Of a stretch of DNA of 64,000 nucleotides, positions 61,698 to 64,000 are shown piece after piece (position 1 is the stretch's first letter; every line of letters starts with the position of its first letter). The notes under the pieces were generated by a model, which was given only the letters and a program-made list of their open reading frames with translations, was not told the DNA's origin and did no database searches. The translations under genes were made by a program, and so were the position numbers. This DNA is from Emcibacter sp. SYSU 3D8 (lineage in GTDB: Bacteria; Pseudomonadota; Alphaproteobacteria; SMXS01), in contig NZ_JBBYXK010000001.1 in NCBI RefSeq assembly GCF_039655875.1, forward strand, positions 372,001 to 436,000, in the 5' to 3' direction.

Positions 61698-64000
61698 GTG
61701 AACTTCGAATATCTCGGATTGGCCCCGGAAACCCTGCGGGCCGTTGAAGAAGCCGGTTACACAACGCCGACGCCTATCCAGGCGCAGGCGATACCTGTCG
61801 TATTGCAGGGCCGCGACGTGCTGGGCATTGCCCAGACCGGCACGGGCAAGACAGCCGGTTTCACGCTGCCGATGATCGACATCCTGTCCCAGGGCCGCGC
61901 CCGGGCACGGATGCCGCGCTCTCTCATCCTCGAGCCGACTCGCGAGCTTGCAGCCCAGGTGGCGCAAAGCTTCGAGACCTACGGCAAATATCACAAGCTG
62001 AACATGGCGCTGCTGATCGGCGGCGTCAGCTTCGACGAACAGGAGCGCAAGCTCGACCGGGGCGTCGACGTGCTGATCGCCACACCGGGCCGGCTACTCG
62101 ACCATTTCGGCCGTGGCAAGCTGATGATGAACGGCGTCGACATCTTGGTGATCGATGAAGCTGACCGCATGCTCGACATGGGCTTTATCCCCGATGTCGA
62201 GCGCATCTGCTCGCTGATCACCAAGAAGCATCAGACGCTTTTCTTCTCGGCCACCATGCCGCGGGAAATCCAGAACCTGGTCTCCAAGTTCCTGACCGAT
62301 CCCAAGCGGATCGAAGTGGCGTCCCCCTCGTCAACCGCCACGACGGTCGAGCAGTTCCTGGTGCCGATGAACACCAGCGAAGCCGGCGCCAAGCGCGCCA
62401 AGCTGCGCGAGCTGCTGCGCGGCGAGGAAATCAAGAACGCCATCGTCTTCTGCAATCGCAAGCGCGATGTGGACGTGGTTTACCGTTCGCTCGTCAAGCA
62501 CGGGTTTGACGCGGCGGCCTTGCATGGCGACATGGACCAGGGCTCGCGCACGGAAGTGCTCGAAAAGTTCAAGGCCGGCAATCTTCGCCTTCTGGTTGCC
62601 AGCGACGTGGCGGCACGCGGCCTGGATATCCCGGCCATGTCCCACGTTTTCAACTACGACGTGCCTTCTCATGCCGAGGATTATATTCACCGCATCGGCC
62701 GCACCGGCCGGGCCGGTCGCAGCGGGCGTACCTTCATGATCTCGACACCGGCAGATTCCAAGTGGCTGCGCAACGTCCAGAACCTCATTGGCAAGGCCAT
62801 CAGCACACTGACCGGCGCCGCGCCGAAGCCCGAAACCGAATCTCCGGCCGTCGCCGAGAATGATACGACGCCGGCCGAGGCGCCCAGAAGCGAAGCGGCC
62901 CGGAACGACGCACCCGGAGACGACGCCTCCGAGGAAAAGCGCGGCAAGCGCCGCCGGCGCAGCCGGGGCGGCAAGCGCGGCGACGCGTCGAAGACCGCGG
63001 CACCGCCGCAAACCGAGGACGTGCCCGTGGTGACGCAACCGCAGGATCAGGCGGACGTGATCGACGAGCCGCGCAGGAATCAGGCATCGAAGCCGCGCCC
63101 GGACAAGGCTGCAGGCGAACAGCGCCGCGACGAGCCGCGCCGTGATGAACCGCGCCGTCAAGAGGCTCGCCGTGATGACAACCGGCACCGGGATTCGCGC
63201 CGCGACGACAGGCGGGACCGGGATCGGCCCCGTGACCGTCGCCCCTACCGCGACGATGATTTCGAGCCCGTTGTCGGCCTGGGAGACCATGTCCCTGAAT
63301 TCCTGCTGCGCGCTTTCAAGATCGCGCCGATTGCCGCCGATGACGACGACGACGAGATTCTGTTCGACACCGAGGCTGAGATTGAGGTCGCCGCCGAGGC
63401 TGACACCGACGCCGAGGCCGCCGATGCCGTAACGGCCGAGGACACCGCCGCAGCCGAGCCGCAGGACGCCACTGGCGATCGCAAGCCGAAGCGCAAGCGC
63501 CGTACCCGGAGCAAGAAGCCGCGGGACGCCGCCGCCGAGTCAGCCACGGCCGAGACTGCCGCCGCCGAGACTGCGGTTGCCGAAGCCCCGGCCGAATCGC
63601 CGTCTCCGGAACTCCAGCCCGAGCCGGTAACCGACGCGACTGAGCAACAGCCTGATTCGGCAGCGGGCGCGGTCCAGGAAGAGCCTGAAGTGCCCAACGA
63701 AACGCCTGCGGCCGAGGAGCAGCCTGCCCCCAAGCCGAAGCGGGTGCGCAAGCCTCGCGCCAAGGCTGCCGCGAAACCGGCTGAGCCTGACACGGACAAG
63801 GCCGAGACTGCCGCCGATGAGGCGCCCGCAGCGGCCGAGGAGCCCAAGGCCAAACCGCGCCGCCGCGCCGCGAAGCCGAAGGCGGATACCGCGAAGGCGG
63901 CGGCAGATGCCGCGGCGCCCGCCGGCGATGCACCGGAAGCGGATGCCAAGCCGAAACCGGCCCGCAAGCCGCGTGCGCCCCGTAAAAAAACGCCGCCCAA
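61698..64000 (+). CDS. DEAD-box RNA helicase, RhlE-like, with giant low-complexity tail (3' end outside window)
   Basis: ATP-dependent RNA unwinding. The frame opens after a stop at 61680 and the only start is GTG 61698 (VNFEYLGLAPETLRAVEEAG); it is still open at base 64000 (767 codons). The helicase core fills about residues 1-375: Q motif PTPIQAQAIP, motif I AQTGTGKT, Ia PTRELAAQ, Ib TPGRLLD, II DEAD, III SAT, V ARGLDIP, VI HRIGRTGRAGR. The rest, about 390 residues so far, is a disordered tail: Glu/Ala segments, a basic KRGKRRRRSRGGKRG patch, an Arg-Asp repeat region (DEPRRDEPRR...), one hydrophobic island PVVGLGDHVPEFLLRAFKI, then alternating acidic/Ala stretches and Lys/Arg-Pro patches such as KPKRKRRTRSKKPR and KPKRVRKPRAKAAAKPA. 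RhlE-like is my best guess from the core and tail type. Confidence 0.9.
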   Translation, partial: MNFEYLGLAPETLRAVEEAGYTTPTPIQAQAIPVVLQGRDVLGIAQTGTGKTAGFTLPMIDILSQGRARARMPRSLILEPTRELAAQVAQSFETYGKYHKLNMALLIGGVSFDEQERKLDRGVDVLIATPGRLLDHFGRGKLMMNGVDILVIDEADRMLDMGFIPDVERICSLITKKHQTLFFSATMPREIQNLVSKFLTDPKRIEVASPSSTATTVEQFLVPMNTSEAGAKRAKLRELLRGEEIKNAIVFCNRKRDVDVVYRSLVKHGFDAAALHGDMDQGSRTEVLEKFKAGNLRLLVASDVAARGLDIPAMSHVFNYDVPSHAEDYIHRIGRTGRAGRSGRTFMISTPADSKWLRNVQNLIGKAISTLTGAAPKPETESPAVAENDTTPAEAPRSEAARNDAPGDDASEEKRGKRRRRSRGGKRGDASKTAAPPQTEDVPVVTQPQDQADVIDEPRRNQASKPRPDKAAGEQRRDEPRRDEPRRQEARRDDNRHRDSRRDDRRDRDRPRDRRPYRDDDFEPVVGLGDHVPEFLLRAFKIAPIAADDDDDEILFDTEAEIEVAAEADTDAEAADAVTAEDTAAAEPQDATGDRKPKRKRRTRSKKPRDAAAESATAETAAAETAVAEAPAESPSPELQPEPVTDATEQQPDSAAGAVQEEPEVPNETPAAEEQPAPKPKRVRKPRAKAAAKPAEPDTDKAETAADEAPAAAEEPKAKPRRRAAKPKADTAKAAADAAAPAGDAPEADAKPKPARKPRAPRKKTPP

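Noticed and set aside
63245..64000. 251-codon minus-strand Ser/Ala-rich frame opposite the helicase tail
   Set aside because: Pure shadow of the repetitive GC-rich tail; the plus-strand frame is continuous from the DEAD-box core.

Overview
The window is a compact, high-GC (clearly above 60%) chromosomal segment from an alphaproteobacterium. Three things point there: alphaproteobacterial gene orders (trpD-trpC-moaC-moeA-lexA; rpsB through fabZ; nuoA-N followed by birA, rnj, an epimerase, a DUF1467 gene, proS, lolCD and dnaE; hupB-lon-clpX-clpP-tig; glnB-glnA), a LexA operator of the direct-repeat GAAC-N7-GAAC type used by this class, and a proline-tRNA ligase of about 435 residues. I cannot name the order or genus with confidence. 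Almost all of it is core housekeeping DNA. I see no phage, insertion sequence, CRISPR array or defence island.

Layout. 1-4214 (+): end of a tryptophan operon (trpD partial, trpC) running straight into moaC and moeA, then lexA with its own SOS-controlled promoter. 4208-6268 (-): comEC, whose stop overlaps that of lexA. 6484-9254 (+): gltX and gltA, ended by a terminator. 9343-24523 (-): ribosome, isoprenoid, phospholipid and outer-membrane genes in the order (transcribed right to left) dnaE, a NUDIX gene, rpsB, tsf, pyrH, frr, uppS, cdsA, dxr, rseP, bamA, skp, fabZ. The lpxD/lpxA/lpxB genes that usually sit around fabZ are not there. 24710-25444 (+): an orphan exported protein with a TonB-C-like region, the least core-like gene of the window. 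25553-46648 (-): lolD, lolC/E, proS, a DUF1467 gene, an epimerase, rnj, birA and the full 14-gene complex I operon nuoA-N behind a near-consensus promoter. 46789-55914 (-): two identical tRNA-Asp genes, tRNA-Val, hupB, lon, clpX, clpP, tig, tRNA-Leu, nnr and tRNA-His. 56006-57172 (-): a class I/II aminotransferase. 57372-64000 (+): glnB-glnA behind a sigma54-type promoter, parE, and a DEAD-box RNA helicase with an extremely long low-complexity tail that runs off the window.

How the genes work together. The central minus block links translation start-up (S2, EF-Ts, RRF), UMP and undecaprenyl/CDP-diacylglycerol supply, and outer membrane assembly (RseP, BamA, Skp, LolCD). The nuo operon supplies the respiratory NADH dehydrogenase. 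hupB-lon-clpXP-tig is a nucleoid and protein quality-control cluster. glnB-glnA is the nitrogen-assimilation core.

The places most worth a second look are the missing lpx genes, the missing coaX between birA and rnj, the orphan TonB-like exported protein, an isolated plus-strand terminator with no coding gene in front of it near 29.2 kb, a perfect 9-bp palindrome overlapping the likely rpsB promoter, and the tail of the RNA helicase. I did not find a convincing undescribed multi-gene system here.
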